A stretch of DNA of 64,000 nucleotides from Tricholoma matsutake (taxonomy: Eukaryota > Basidiomycota > Agaricomycetes > Agaricales > Tricholomataceae), in the NCBI GenBank assembly GCA_026075535.2, contig AP026538.1, forward strand, positions 4,340,001 to 4,404,000, in the 5' to 3' direction. Made by a program: the position numbers and the translations under genes. Numbering within the stretch: the stretch's first letter is position 1; each line of letters opens with the position of its first letter. The notes under the pieces are model-generated. The model was given only the letters and a program-made list of their open reading frames with translations, did not search any database and was not told the DNA's origin. Positions 34,801-44,721 of this stretch are shown one piece after another.

Positions 34801-35556
34801 TGGCCCCAACTTCACAAGCCCCATACCATTACCTACGTTATTCCCTGTGCGATTCGGGCGAGCTGCGATATTGACAGCGCCACCCAAGATAGTGGCTGTG
34901 GTGGAGACGCCGGATGTGGCTGTTGGTGCTGTGGATCCGAGGAAGAGGAGGGTGGTTACTGCTACCAGGTTTAGTTCGAGGGCGGGGGCGGATCGCAGGG
35001 TGAGTTTTTTTTTTGGTGGGCGGATGTGGCTGACATGATGTAGATATTCATGTCGACACATCGAGAGACGGAGGGGTTAGGATTGGGCTGTGGTGAGGGG
35101 GAGGGGGTAGAGAAGGAGAAGAGAGATCCGGATGATGCTATTGTGCGTGATTCCTCGCCGACGCCTGTGGTGGTGGACATTGACACGGATGTCCGGCCGC
35201 TTTCCGGGGCGTGGGCCGCGCTGGCGAGTATGGATAATGTGTCGGGGGCAGGTGTGAAGGGTTTGTTAGGACAGTTGCCGCCCAAGTTTCAGGGGCTGGC
35301 TACGCCAGAGAAGAATCCGATGTCGATGCAGTTGAGCCATGAGGAGGTGGTGGTGGGGTGTGCAGATGGGACTATTTAGTATGTGTCGTGTTTTTTTGGG
35401 GGGACTTTGAATGTTGATGTTTTTTTTTGTAGTGTGATGAGTTTTGTGGGGGATGAATATAGGAAGGAGAGGGAGGTGGCTGTTGGTATTGGGAAAGAGG
35501 GAGAAGAAGAGGAGGGGGAGGGGGTAAGGGGGGACGAGAGTGGGGAGGAAGATTGA
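31819..35556 (+). CDS. F-box/WD40-repeat protein (multi-exon, intact)
   Basis: F-box proteins with WD repeats are substrate receptors of SCF ubiquitin ligases. Exon 1 (31819-32346) is a Ser/Thr/Pro-rich disordered region ending in an acidic patch. Exon 2 starts at 32398 with a leucine-rich coiled coil ([15 protein letters not shown]) and eight consecutive His. The F-box follows: [39 protein letters not shown]. Then [19 protein letters not shown] and [17 protein letters not shown] (WD 1), [15 protein letters not shown] with [17 protein letters not shown] (WD 2) and [16 protein letters not shown] long Ser/Thr/Pro-rich insert and an acidic C-terminus finish at the stop 35554-35556. Introns I can place: 32347-32397, 33066-33129, 33246-33304, 33578-33645, 33811-33866, 33986-34047. 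The splice pattern between 32803 and 32950 is ambiguous, as are the introns after 34150. Fewer WD repeats than the usual seven are recognisable. Substrate unknown. Confidence 0.8.
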
Positions 35557-36097
35557 TTGGTATTTGGATTTTTTGGATATGGATTGGATGGAAATGTGTT
35601 GAAGCCCTTGGAGGTTTCATGCTCGTCCAGTCTCTGCACTTTCGTTTTGATTTGATTTACGTGCATGCGCATGGATGCATAGATGGATATTCAAGATTAC
35701 GAGTCCTCAAGTTTACTTGAGACTTGTTCTTTATCATTCCAGAAAATAATGACTTTTTTGATTGATTCATTGATTGATAATTTGGACTGTGGCAATATAT
35801 TTCCAAAATAAGCCAACTATTGTAAGCAGACAAAATTATATTCCCATCTGATGTGAAATTTCAAGCTGAGTTCAAATATGCTGTTTGTTTGGTCATGTGA
35901 CCTACTTAAACTGGTAAAATGTCTAATAATAGATAAATATGGGGGCCCTTGAACTCGTACTACCATATACGAAGTGTGTCGCCGGACGTCTCTCTACCAC
36001 CAAACAGAGATGTTTTTCAACCTTGAATGCACCAATGTGCTCTAATAGCCACCTTGGCAGCCCCCATTTCGCCATAAGCCTCTCCAGAATCTCGAGA
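35557..36097. other. Intergenic between F-box gene and gypsy-1
   Basis: Downstream region of the F-box gene; no gene recognised. The last 100 bp (36000-36097) together with 42145 onwards formed one continuous sequence before gypsy-1 inserted; neither strand gives a protein I know. Confidence 0.45.
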
Positions 36098-36102
36098 GTC
36101 AC
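36098..36102. repeat. Left target duplication of gypsy-1
   Basis: GTCAC, repeated exactly at 42140-42144 after the second LTR. Confidence 0.9.
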
Positions 36103-36527
36103 TGTAAGGGGACTAGGGGGGTGCCCTGTGTGTTTTTCCTATTTTTTATGTTCGTCCTATATTTTTCCCCACCTCATTTCCTTCTATTCTTCATTTTCTA
36201 TGATTTTTCCAGATTTTATTACTAATTTTCCCTTGCTATCATGTTTGTACATGTTGACACTTTATATTTAGAGGTGGAGTACCCCTTCCGACACATACCC
36301 CTTGGTATGATGTCATTCGGTGGCCTTGATCCGCCTATCTCCGCCTTTTTCTATTTTTAGGTTATATTTGATTTTTGTCATCTTCACATATACTGGGCAT
36401 CAGCAAGGGGATCCTTAGAGTTTTCTCTTTGGATTTCCCTTTGCTAGGTGCACCCCCAATCCCTGTATTATGTAGCATAATTTTAACTTCGGATTTCCCT
36501 TTGCTAGAGGCTTAGGTTGCCCTTATA
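36103..36527 (+). repeat. gypsy-1 5' LTR
   Basis: Begins TGTAAGGGGACTAGG and ends GCCCTTATA. A TATA-like CATATACT lies about 30 nt before the predicted transcript start at 36417. Confidence 0.9.
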
Positions 36528-36529
36528 GT

Positions 36530-36539
36530 AGAAAACTCT
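36530..36539 (+). promoter_or_regulatory. gypsy-1 putative self-priming primer-binding site
   Basis: AGAAAACTCT, two nt after the LTR, is the exact complement of AGAGTTTTCT at 36417-36426 inside the same LTR. Tf1/sushi-type elements use the 5' end of their own RNA as primer in this way. I did not find a match to a tRNA 3' end ending in TGG here. Confidence 0.55.
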
Positions 36540-36669
36540 CCCCTAAGGCCCGAAAATCGCGAACGCACTGCCCAAGATAGGCAGGTATGGACTGGACGAC
36601 GCTTCCCAAAGCTCCACAGAGTCCCTACACACCGTTCCAGATAATCTCGCCTTTATTACGCCACCATTT

Positions 36670-37812
36670 TTGCCAAATGCGCTCCCTAGCGACATGGACG
36701 CATCAGAACGCTTCGACGCGCTTGAAAGCGACGTTTCCGGAATGTGCACGCAAATCGACTTGCTTAAATCTACGATTGAAAACTTCGTTAGGACCCTCCA
36801 GGCTAACCCTACAACTAATAGTTCCCCCTTCACGACTCCAAGCGCACCCAACAACGACGTTTTGCCAAACGCGTCCACTAAGGAACGTGCCCAGATCAAA
36901 CTGTCCCCCCCCGCCGAATTTAATGGTGCACGTGCGCAGGGACGTGCATTCCTTAATTCCTGTGAGTTATACATTAGTCTCCAGTCGCATCAATTCGTTG
37001 ATGAGGCTGCAAAAATTTATTGGGCCTTCACATACATGAAATCTGAACGCGCCTATCTCTATGTGGACCGTATCCTACGTCAAACTAAAGAACTCGGTTC
37101 TCTACCTTTCTCCACTGGGGGTGACTTTTGAGCTGAGTTCGTATGCCACTTCTGCCCCCTCAATGAACGCCACCGAGCAGTGACATGACTTGAGTCATCC
37201 GCTTACCACCAGGGACGTTGATCTGTGGATGACTATATCGATGAGTTCAAGGATTTGGTGGACATGGCAGGATATGGGAATGGGTTACCAGTGGTGGTGA
37301 AGTTCCGATGGGGGCTCAACCGAGAAATTCAGGACCAGATTGCACAGATGTTGGAAGGGCGCCCAGCGGACGATGATATCCTTGCTTGGTATGAAGCTGC
37401 TTCACTCTGTGATGAGAACCGACTCACAAATGCGGCGTTTAATGCTGCATTCCATGCTCCAACTACCACTCATACACCCTACACCTTCAATCGAAGCCTC
37501 CCCCGCCCTAACCCCATTCCTATTCGTCAAACTCCCACACCAGCCATCAATGTCCCAGTACCAATGGATGTTGATGCAGCCCGCAGCCGTGCACGTAAGT
37601 TGGATCTCTGCTACCGTTGTGGGGAACCTGGACACAGGGCTGGAGCATGTCCCCATCGTCAGGATATCTGCATGCTCACCCCTGAGGGATGAGACGAACT
37701 CCTGCAAGATTTGTTGGCGCTTGTAGATGTTGAGGAAGCGAAGGATCAAGTTGCAGAGGAGATTAAGTTGGAAGTTGTAGAGGAGCAGGATTTTCCTATT
37801 TGCAGCGAGTGA
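36670..37812 (+). pseudogene. gypsy-1 Gag
   Basis: From the ATG at 36670 the frame runs to a TGA at 37129-37131 and resumes in the same frame from about 37210, with TGAs at 37690-37692 and 37810-37812. Visible parts: a coiled segment SDVSGMCTQIDLLKSTIENF, the capsid-like RAFLNSCELYISLQSHQF and SVDDYIDEFKDLVDMAGY, and a canonical zinc knuckle CYRCGEPGHRAGAC (C-X2-C-X4-H-X4-C), which binds element RNA. The stop after GGDF and a damaged stretch at 37130-37225 disable it. It overlaps pol by a few bases in the -1 frame, so Pol would be made by frameshifting. Confidence 0.85.
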
Positions 37813-40800
37813 ATCGTATGCCCTCACTGCCTGTCCATAACCACTTTGAAGTCTTGTCAGTTGAATCCCCGGAGAATGAATCCATTTCTGTGACTGCTCC
37901 CCTCTCTGACCCTTCGAAGTTGGCTAAAGACGTACCTGCTCTCCCCATCTCTCCTTCTACTCCATGTCCCAAAATTAAATCATGGGAGCGTAAACTACCA
38001 CACAAGTATATTGTGGCATCCACTCCCTCTGCACATTCCTTAAACCTAGCCATTGAACTGCAGACGACTGACACTGGACAGATACTCAGTGTCTCTGCAC
38101 TCCTGGACTCTGGTGCGACTGGTCTCTTCATCGATTTCCATCTGGTACAACAACATCATCTAAATACTCGCTCACTCTCACGTCCGATACCTGTATATAA
38201 CATGGATGGATCCCCAAATGAAGCTGGTGCCATCCGAGAGGTTGCAGACCTGGTTCTCCATTACAAAGATCATAGTGAGCATGCCCTTTTTGCTGTCACT
38301 CAATTAGGAAAGCAAAAGGTGATTTTGGGATATCCATGGCTTCGAGACCATAACCCAGAGGTCAACTGGCACACCGGGGAGGTTACCATGAGCCGATGTC
38401 CATCCCGCTGTTGGATGTGTTTCACAGAAGCCAGGCAAGAACGTTGTGGACAGAAGGCGGCAATACGACGAACTCAGAAGTGTCATGCTGGACCCCTGCC
38501 TATACCTGAAGTGGAATTGGAAGGGGTTCCTGATCTAATGCCGGACTCAGATGATGATGATGAGGACCCAGAGGAAGTGGAGGAGGGTGATCGGATCTTC
38601 TACACTGCGATTCGCTCATCGCATGAGGTGTGTGCCACATTGAACATATCCCAATGCCTCGCCGAGGCCTTCCACAAAAACAACGCTGCTAAATCCTCTA
38701 CTAACTCCTTACTCCCTCATCTCCATGAGTTTGAAGACGTGTTCTCCAAGGAGTCATTCGACTCTCTTCCTGCGTGTAAGCCATGGGATCACGCGATCGA
38801 ACTCACCCCCGGCGCAACCCCTTCATCCTGCAAGGTCTATCCTCTCTCTCCAGAAGAACAATGGCAGCTTGACCAGTTCATCGACGAGCACCTGGCCTCT
38901 GGATGTATTCGACCATCGAAGTCACCCATGGCCTCTCCCTTTTTCTTTGTCAAGAAGAAGGATGGCTCACTTCGACCGGTTCAAGACTACAGAAGGCTCA
39001 ACAACATCACAGTCAAAAATCGCTACCCACTACCCCTCATCTCCAAACTCGTAAACCAGCTCCATGGAGCCCGATACTTCACCAAGCTTGATGTCCGTTG
39101 GGGCTATAATAATGTGAGGATAAAGGAGGGAGATGAGTGGAAGGCAGCCTTTCGTACCAACTGTGGTCTTTTTGAACCGCTTGTCATGTTCTTTGGCCTT
39201 ACTAATAGCCCTGCCACCTTTCAGACCATGATGAATGACATCTTCCATGACCTCATCCTCAAAGGCGTTGTCTGCATCTATCTCGATGACATCCTCATCT
39301 TCACTCGCACGGTTGAAGAGCACCGTCGCATCACGCGCCTCGTCCTAGAGCGACTTTGACGGTACAAACTCTACCTTCGTCAGGACAAATGCGAGTTCGA
39401 AAGGACCAAGATCAAGTACCTCAGCCTGATTATCTTGGAGGGTCAAGTGGAGATGGATCCTATCAAGGTAAACGGGGTCACAGCTTGGCCGACGCCCACG
39501 AACAAGAAGGAGGTGCAGTCTTTCCTGGGCTTCATCAATTTTTATCGGCATTTTATCAAGGATTTCTCACATCATGCACGACTGCTGTTTGACTTGACAG
39601 GAAAGGAGGCATGGAGGTGGGATAATGCACAACAGGAGGCATTCGAAAAGCTTAAGGAGATGGTCACTTCCGCTCCAATCCTTACCTTTGCTGATGATTC
39701 GCGTCCTTTTCGTGTAGAAGCCGACAGTTCTGACTTTGCGACGGGTGCCGTGTTGTCTCAGCAGTCTCTGGAGGACCAGAAGTGGCATCCTGTTGCATTC
39801 TACTCCAAAAGCCTTAGTGCTGTAGAGAGAAACTACGAGATCCATGACAAGGAGATGTTGGCAATAATGCGTGCGCTTGAGGAGTGGCGACACTTCCTTG
39901 AGGGTGCCCAACACAAGGTGGAAATTTGGACGGATCACAAGAACCTCGAGTACTTCATGACGGCCAAGAAATTGAACCATCGTCAAGCTCGTTGGTCCCT
40001 GTATCTATCTAGATTCAACTTCTCCTTACACCACCGTCCGGGTCGCAGCATGGGGAAGACCGATGCCCTATCCCAATGTGCAGACCATGGGGATGGCAGC
40101 GGTGACAACCAAAACATTGTGCTGTTGCAGCCAGACCTGTTCACCATTCAGGCACTGGAAGGCATCGCACCCCAGGGCGAGGAGCGGGACATCCTACATG
40201 ACATTCATCACGCAAACCGTAGCGGTTTACATGAGGATGTTGTCGCCCGAGCTGTTAAAGAACTGAGGAAGGGATCGACCCTTTCCTTACACGCGGCAGA
40301 GTGGGCTGAAAAGGAGGACTTGTTGTATTTCAGGGATCGCATCTATGTTCCCAATGACCCAGACCTTCACCGGCGCATCATATCCCAACACCATGACTCA
40401 CAGATTGCTGGCCACCCCGGACGCTGGAAGACCTTGGAGCTCACCTCACGGAACTATTGGTGGCCACAAATGTCACGGCTCATTGGTCAGTATTGTCGCA
40501 CTTGTGACCTTTGCTTATGCACCAAGGTTCCTCGTCGCAAGCCTATTGGTGAGCTACACCCTCTTCCTGTTCCAGAGAGTCATTGGGATGTCGTCAGTGT
40601 CGACTTTGTGGTGGAATTGCCAGAGTCAAACGGGTTTGATGCGGTGATGTGCACAGTGGGAAAACGTGCTCACTTCATTCCCACTCACACCACTGTCAGT
40701 GCCCTAGGTGCCGCTCGACTCTACCTCCACCACGTGTGGAAATTACATGGACTTCCTGGTGCCTTCCTCTCGGATCGTGGCCCTCAGTTCATGGCAGAGT

Positions 40801-41704
40801 TCACTTGTGAGCTGTACCGACTCCTGGGGATCAAACTCCTCACTTCAACCGCTTATCACCCACAAACTGATGGCCAGACTGAGCGAGTCAACCAGGAACT
40901 GGAGCAGTACATCTGCCTCTTTGTCAATGAATGCCAGGACGATTGGGATGATCTCCTTCCTTTGGCCGAGTTTGGATACAACAACCATGTCCATGCTTCC
41001 ACTCAACAGACCCCTTTCCTCTTAGACACTGGATGACATCCATGCATGGGATTTGAACCTTGCCAAACTCCCTCACACATCGAGACAGTGAATGAGTTCA
41101 CAGAATGCATGAGGGATAGCTTGGAGGAGGCAAGGGCAGCCTTAGCAAAGGCGAAGGACGACATGGCGCGATTTTACAACCAACGCCACTCCCCAACCCC
41201 TCAGTACAAGGTTGGTGATCGAGTTTATCTTGACTCCAGTGACATCTCCACTACATGTCCATCCAAGAAACTCGCTCATCGCTTCTTGGGACCTTTCCCC
41301 ATTGTCAAGTGCGTTGGAACACATGCCTATCGTCTACGCCTCCCAGCCTCCATGTCCAGACTCCATCCTGTCTTCCATGTCGTCAAATTGCTTCCAGCTC
41401 CCCCAGATCTGTTCCCGGGACGCCATTCACACCCACCACCACCACCTACAGTGATCGAGGGAGAACCCCAATATGAAGTCGAGTCAATCTTGGACAGCCG
41501 TTTGCATCGAGGAAAACTCCAGTATTTGGTACATTGGAAGGGTTATGGGTATGAGGAGAACTCATGGGTCAAAGAGTCTGACGTAAATGCCCCTTGGTTA
41601 ATCAAGGAATTCCACCGACGGCACACTGCTGCACCGCGTCGCATTCAAGTCATGGACTTTGGTCGTATACGATTTCGAATGCATCGGGGTGATGCATCTT
41701 AGAG
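37800..41704 (+). pseudogene. gypsy-1 Pol: protease, RT, RNase H, integrase, chromodomain
   Basis: All blocks lie in one frame, interrupted by TGA at 39357-39359 and 41034-41036. Protease: SALLDSGATGLFI. RT: VKKKDGSLRPVQDYRRLN, LDVRWGYNNVRI, FFGLTNSPATFQ and the catalytic YLDD (residues about 498-501). RNase H: EADSSDFATGAVLS and DKEMLAIMRALEEWRHFLEG. Integrase: zinc-binding region HHDSQIAGHPGRW...CRTCDLC, then core motifs VDFVVELP, SDRGPQF and the Glu in GQTERVNQELEQ. C-terminal chromodomain: YEVESILDSRLHRGKLQYLV, HWKGYGYEENSWV. The chromodomain binds modified histones and can direct insertion into heterochromatin. The second stop replaces the Arg of the usual NTGRHPRMG; the first falls at an Arg or Trp position. 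Confidence 0.92.
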
Positions 41705-41710
41705 AGGGGG
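41701..41710 (+). promoter_or_regulatory. gypsy-1 polypurine tract
   Basis: AGAGAGGGGG, purines only, four bases from the 3' LTR, the expected site for plus-strand priming. Confidence 0.7.
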
Positions 41711-41713
41711 TGA

Positions 41714-42139
41714 TGTAAGGGGACTAGGGGGGTGCCCTGTGTGTTTTTCCTATTTTTTATGTTCGTCCTATATTTTTCCCCACCTCATTTCCTTCTATTC
41801 TTCATTTTCTATGATTTTTCCGGATTTTATTACTAATTTTCCCTTGCTATCATGTTTGTACATGTTGACACTTTTATATTTAGAGGTGGAGTACCCCTTC
41901 CAACACATACCCCTTGGTATGATGTCATTCAGTGGCCTTGATCCGCCTATCTCCGCCTTTTTCTATTTTTAGGTTATATTTGATTTTTGTCGTCTTCACA
42001 TATACTGGGCATCAGCAAGGGGATCCTTAGAGTTTTCACTTCGGATTTCCCTTTGCTAGGTGCGCCCCCAATCCCTGTATTATGTAGTATAATTTTAACT
42101 TCGGATTTCCCTTTGCTAGAGGCTTAGGTTGCCCTTATA
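41714..42139 (+). repeat. gypsy-1 3' LTR
   Basis: 426 bp. The segment just before it (AGAGAGGGGGTGA) is the polypurine tract. The matching transcript-start segment here is AGAGTTTTCA, so one base of the self-priming pairing has been lost in this copy. Confidence 0.9.
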
Positions 42140-42144
42140 GTCAC

Positions 42145-42735
42145 CCAGCCACTCGTTAACTAAGCCAAGAGTACAAACACTCCCCCCACCAGCAACAAAC
42201 CTTTGAACAAAGGGATAAGTGCCACCCCCTGACGTAGCCAGCCCTAATGTGCACACATCACCCAAGAAATGCCACAATCAACATGCTCTGATGCTCAAAG
42301 GGATCACCCCTGTCTTTAGCACAACATGTGTTCTTGGCATCTGATGACCCAGTCACCTCATCTCGTACAAAAACTCCCCAATCCACAACTGTGGCCCCCA
42401 GCCTCTTCCTGCTATCTGCAACAATCTCCACATCCCTTTACACGAGCTTTCCCATGCCTCCCTCTGAGTTTATGAACACTGACTCTGGCCCCAATAAATG
42501 CGGCCGTTCTGGAAGCCACTCGGATGCCCGCATCGAGATAGCAGCCAAAGACAAACAGGGTGCCTCCGCCTCCTTGATGGCTGATAGCCACTCAGCTAAC
42601 AAACCGAGTGCTGCCCTCAGGTATGTCTCTCTTGCACTTCCAAAGTCTCTACTCTGACCCCACCAAAGGACGACTCCTCATCCCCCCCTGCGAGGATCCC
42701 CCGAACAATTGAACACCAGCCTCCCCATACCCATC
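42145..42735. other. Unassigned remnant between the two gypsy elements
   Basis: Pre-insertion flank of gypsy-1 on one side, directly abutting gypsy-2 on the other. A plus-strand frame of 109 codons (42328-42657) is not recognised. In the minus strand a stretch GLLAEWLSAIKEAEAPCLSL (about 42560-42620) looks protein-like but I cannot name it. Confidence 0.35.
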
Positions 42736-43137
42736 TGTTAGGAAACCACCCCATTACCTAATAAACTTTCATTTTTATTTTATTATGTCGAATTACGCTA
42801 CATGACGCCAAATGACGCTACATTTTGATAGCATGAGAATTTTATTTCGCATGCATCAAAATGTACACGCATGTACGAGTGCATTGGCAACAACAATGTA
42901 CAATATATGTGACATAGTATATAAACCCTAAATATATGCCTAGGGGACCCCAGTTGTGTTCTCTTAGGTATTCCACCTACGTTTTCGGTGTGAAAGGCCT
43001 ATCTCAACAAACTTACCTATTAATAACCCCTCGCATCAAAACCATCAATTTCCCCATCATGCACGCAGATCCCGCCCCTTTCTTGTAGAGAGAACCTGCA
43101 CAGTCTTAGCTAGCAGATAGTGGGTGTCACCCTAACA
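42736..43137 (+). repeat. gypsy-2 5' LTR
   Basis: Starts TGTTAGGAAACCACC, ends CACCCTAACA. Contains TATATAAA at 42918-42925, 34 nt before the predicted transcript start at 42952. Confidence 0.92.
42918..42925 (+). promoter_or_regulatory. gypsy-2 TATA box
   Basis: TATATAAA, 27-34 nt upstream of AGTTGTGTTCT (42952), the segment complementary to the primer-binding site. Confidence 0.55.
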
Positions 43138-43139
43138 GA

Positions 43140-43150
43140 AGAACACAACT
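43140..43150 (+). promoter_or_regulatory. gypsy-2 putative self-priming primer-binding site
   Basis: AGAACACAACT, two nt after the LTR, is the exact 11-nt complement of AGTTGTGTTCT at 42952-42962 in the LTR. Eleven nucleotides is the pairing length known for Tf1 self-priming. Confidence 0.65.
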
Positions 43151-43623
43151 TCCCATATCAGTGCGCCTTCTCTTACTTGCACATACATCATTGTTTCACC
43201 GTGCCACATCCGATTACTGATCCTTTCAGCATGAGCCGGAAGTACTTGTATATACGTAATCTACCTTTTCTTTCATAAGCAGACACCAGGCCTCACCTTA
43301 CATTGCGACTGCCAGTGATCGAGAGGCAGCACTCGTCATTAGGACAGCTGCAACCAGACAACCGATCAGATCTGGTTTAGTTACAATTTACATTACTCTA
43401 TTCAGACAACTATTTTAGTTACAAGCCGAATTCAGTGATATCTCCAAGATCAGGCACTGTTGGAAGGGTTGTTGATCCGAAGTGTCAAAATAGGCGCCTG
43501 ACGAATGACGAACCATTGATGAACCTTGACGAACCTTATCACGTGACCTGTAGATGTTTGGAGAGGTCTTGAAGTAAAATTTTGAATTTGTCAAAGAAGT
43601 GATTCATCACAGATTCTACAATT

Positions 43624-44721
43624 ATGTCCGAACCTTCAACTTCTAATCCCAGTCCTAATCCTGTTCCCATACCAGCACTAGAGGCAAAAATTGATGCGCT
43701 CACAGTGCAAATGTCGCAATTAGTATCAGTATTGGCAGCATCACAGCCCAGACAAGCGGAAGTACAGCCAGAGATGACAGGAGAAAGAGATGATGAGATG
43801 GAGGAGATGGTGGAGTGGATATCACAGGAGGATGAGATGGTGGAGAAATCCAGAAATAGAAAAGCGCGCTTACCTAAGTATGCACCCCCGCAAATCTTTG
43901 ACAGTACCATGGAGAATACAAAATCCTTCATCAGCTCTATAGTATTGTACATCCATGGGAGGAAGCCCGAGTTTCATACAGCCGAGTCTAGGATTATGTT
44001 TGCTCTCTCATACATTCAGGGGAGGAAAGCACAGTTCTGGAGAAACGAGGCTATTAATCAAATTGCCATGGGAAATAAACCATTTGCAACCTTCAAGGAA
44101 TTTCTGGAGAGATTGGAGGCACAGTTTGGAGACCCTAATCCAAAGGCGACAGCCAATGCTAAATTAAAGACCATGCACCAAGGTTCCTTAATGGTGGATG
44201 AATTTATTTTGCAGTTCAAAGCAGAAGCTTCGCAAACGGATATGGGAGAAGCCGTGTTGGTAGAGTTTTTGAAAGCAGGATTAAATCCCTCTTTATTCAA
44301 GTCTATCTACCGACTACCTTCTATGCCAGAGAAGTTGGATGAGTGGTATAATTGGGCAATGCGCCTTGACCGGCAATATTGGCAGGAACAGGCGGAGTCA
44401 AAGTTGATGTACGGAAGTAGTAAATTTGGAAAGTCATCAGGAGGAAAGTCCGAGAAAGGAAAGGCGCCTCAGGCGCAAGCTCCGAGGGCACAGCCACCAG
44501 CCATGGCAGTGACACCTATAGTTACGGAGTCAGCAGCACCAGCAGAGGCAATGGAGGTTGATCAAGTGGGGAGATGAGCCCCACTTAAATGTTTTAACTG
44601 TGGGCAGTTAGGACACATTTCTAAGTATTGCAAGCAGAAGAGAAAAATCAGGGGAGCTACAATCAAGGAAGTGAAGCAGGAGGAAGGGAAGCAGGAGAAT
44701 TTTGTGGAAGAGTCCCAGTGA
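43624..44721 (+). pseudogene. gypsy-2 Gag
   Basis: From the ATG at 43624 (MSEPSTSNPSPNPVP): a short coiled segment KIDALTVQMSQLVSVL, an acidic stretch, then the capsid region FISSIVLYIHGRKPEF, FALSYIQGRKAQFWRNEAI, FATFKEFLERLEAQFGDPNP, MVDEFILQFKAEASQTD and LDEWYNWAMRLDRQYWQE. A Lys/Gly/Pro linker follows. A TGA at 44575-44577 interrupts it just before the zinc knuckle CFNCGQLGHISKYC (C-X2-C-X4-H-X4-C). The frame ends at about 44721 and overlaps pol by about 94 nt in the -1 frame. Confidence 0.88.

Larger units (their letters stand above)
36103..42139 (+). mobile_element. Ty3/gypsy chromodomain retrotransposon 'gypsy-1', near complete
   Basis: 6037 bp with LTRs of 425 bp (36103-36527) and 426 bp (41714-42139), both TGTAAGGG...CCCTTATA, and the 5-bp duplication GTCAC at both sides. 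The LTRs differ at about nine positions plus one indel, roughly 2 per cent, so it is fairly young. The internal part encodes Gag, protease, reverse transcriptase, RNase H, integrase and a C-terminal chromodomain in the order of chromoviruses. Several TGA codons interrupt the frames, so this copy is probably inactive. Confidence 0.95.

Noticed and set aside
34072..35061. 329-codon minus-strand frame
   Set aside because: Antisense shadow of the Ser/Thr/Pro-rich exons of the F-box/WD40 gene.
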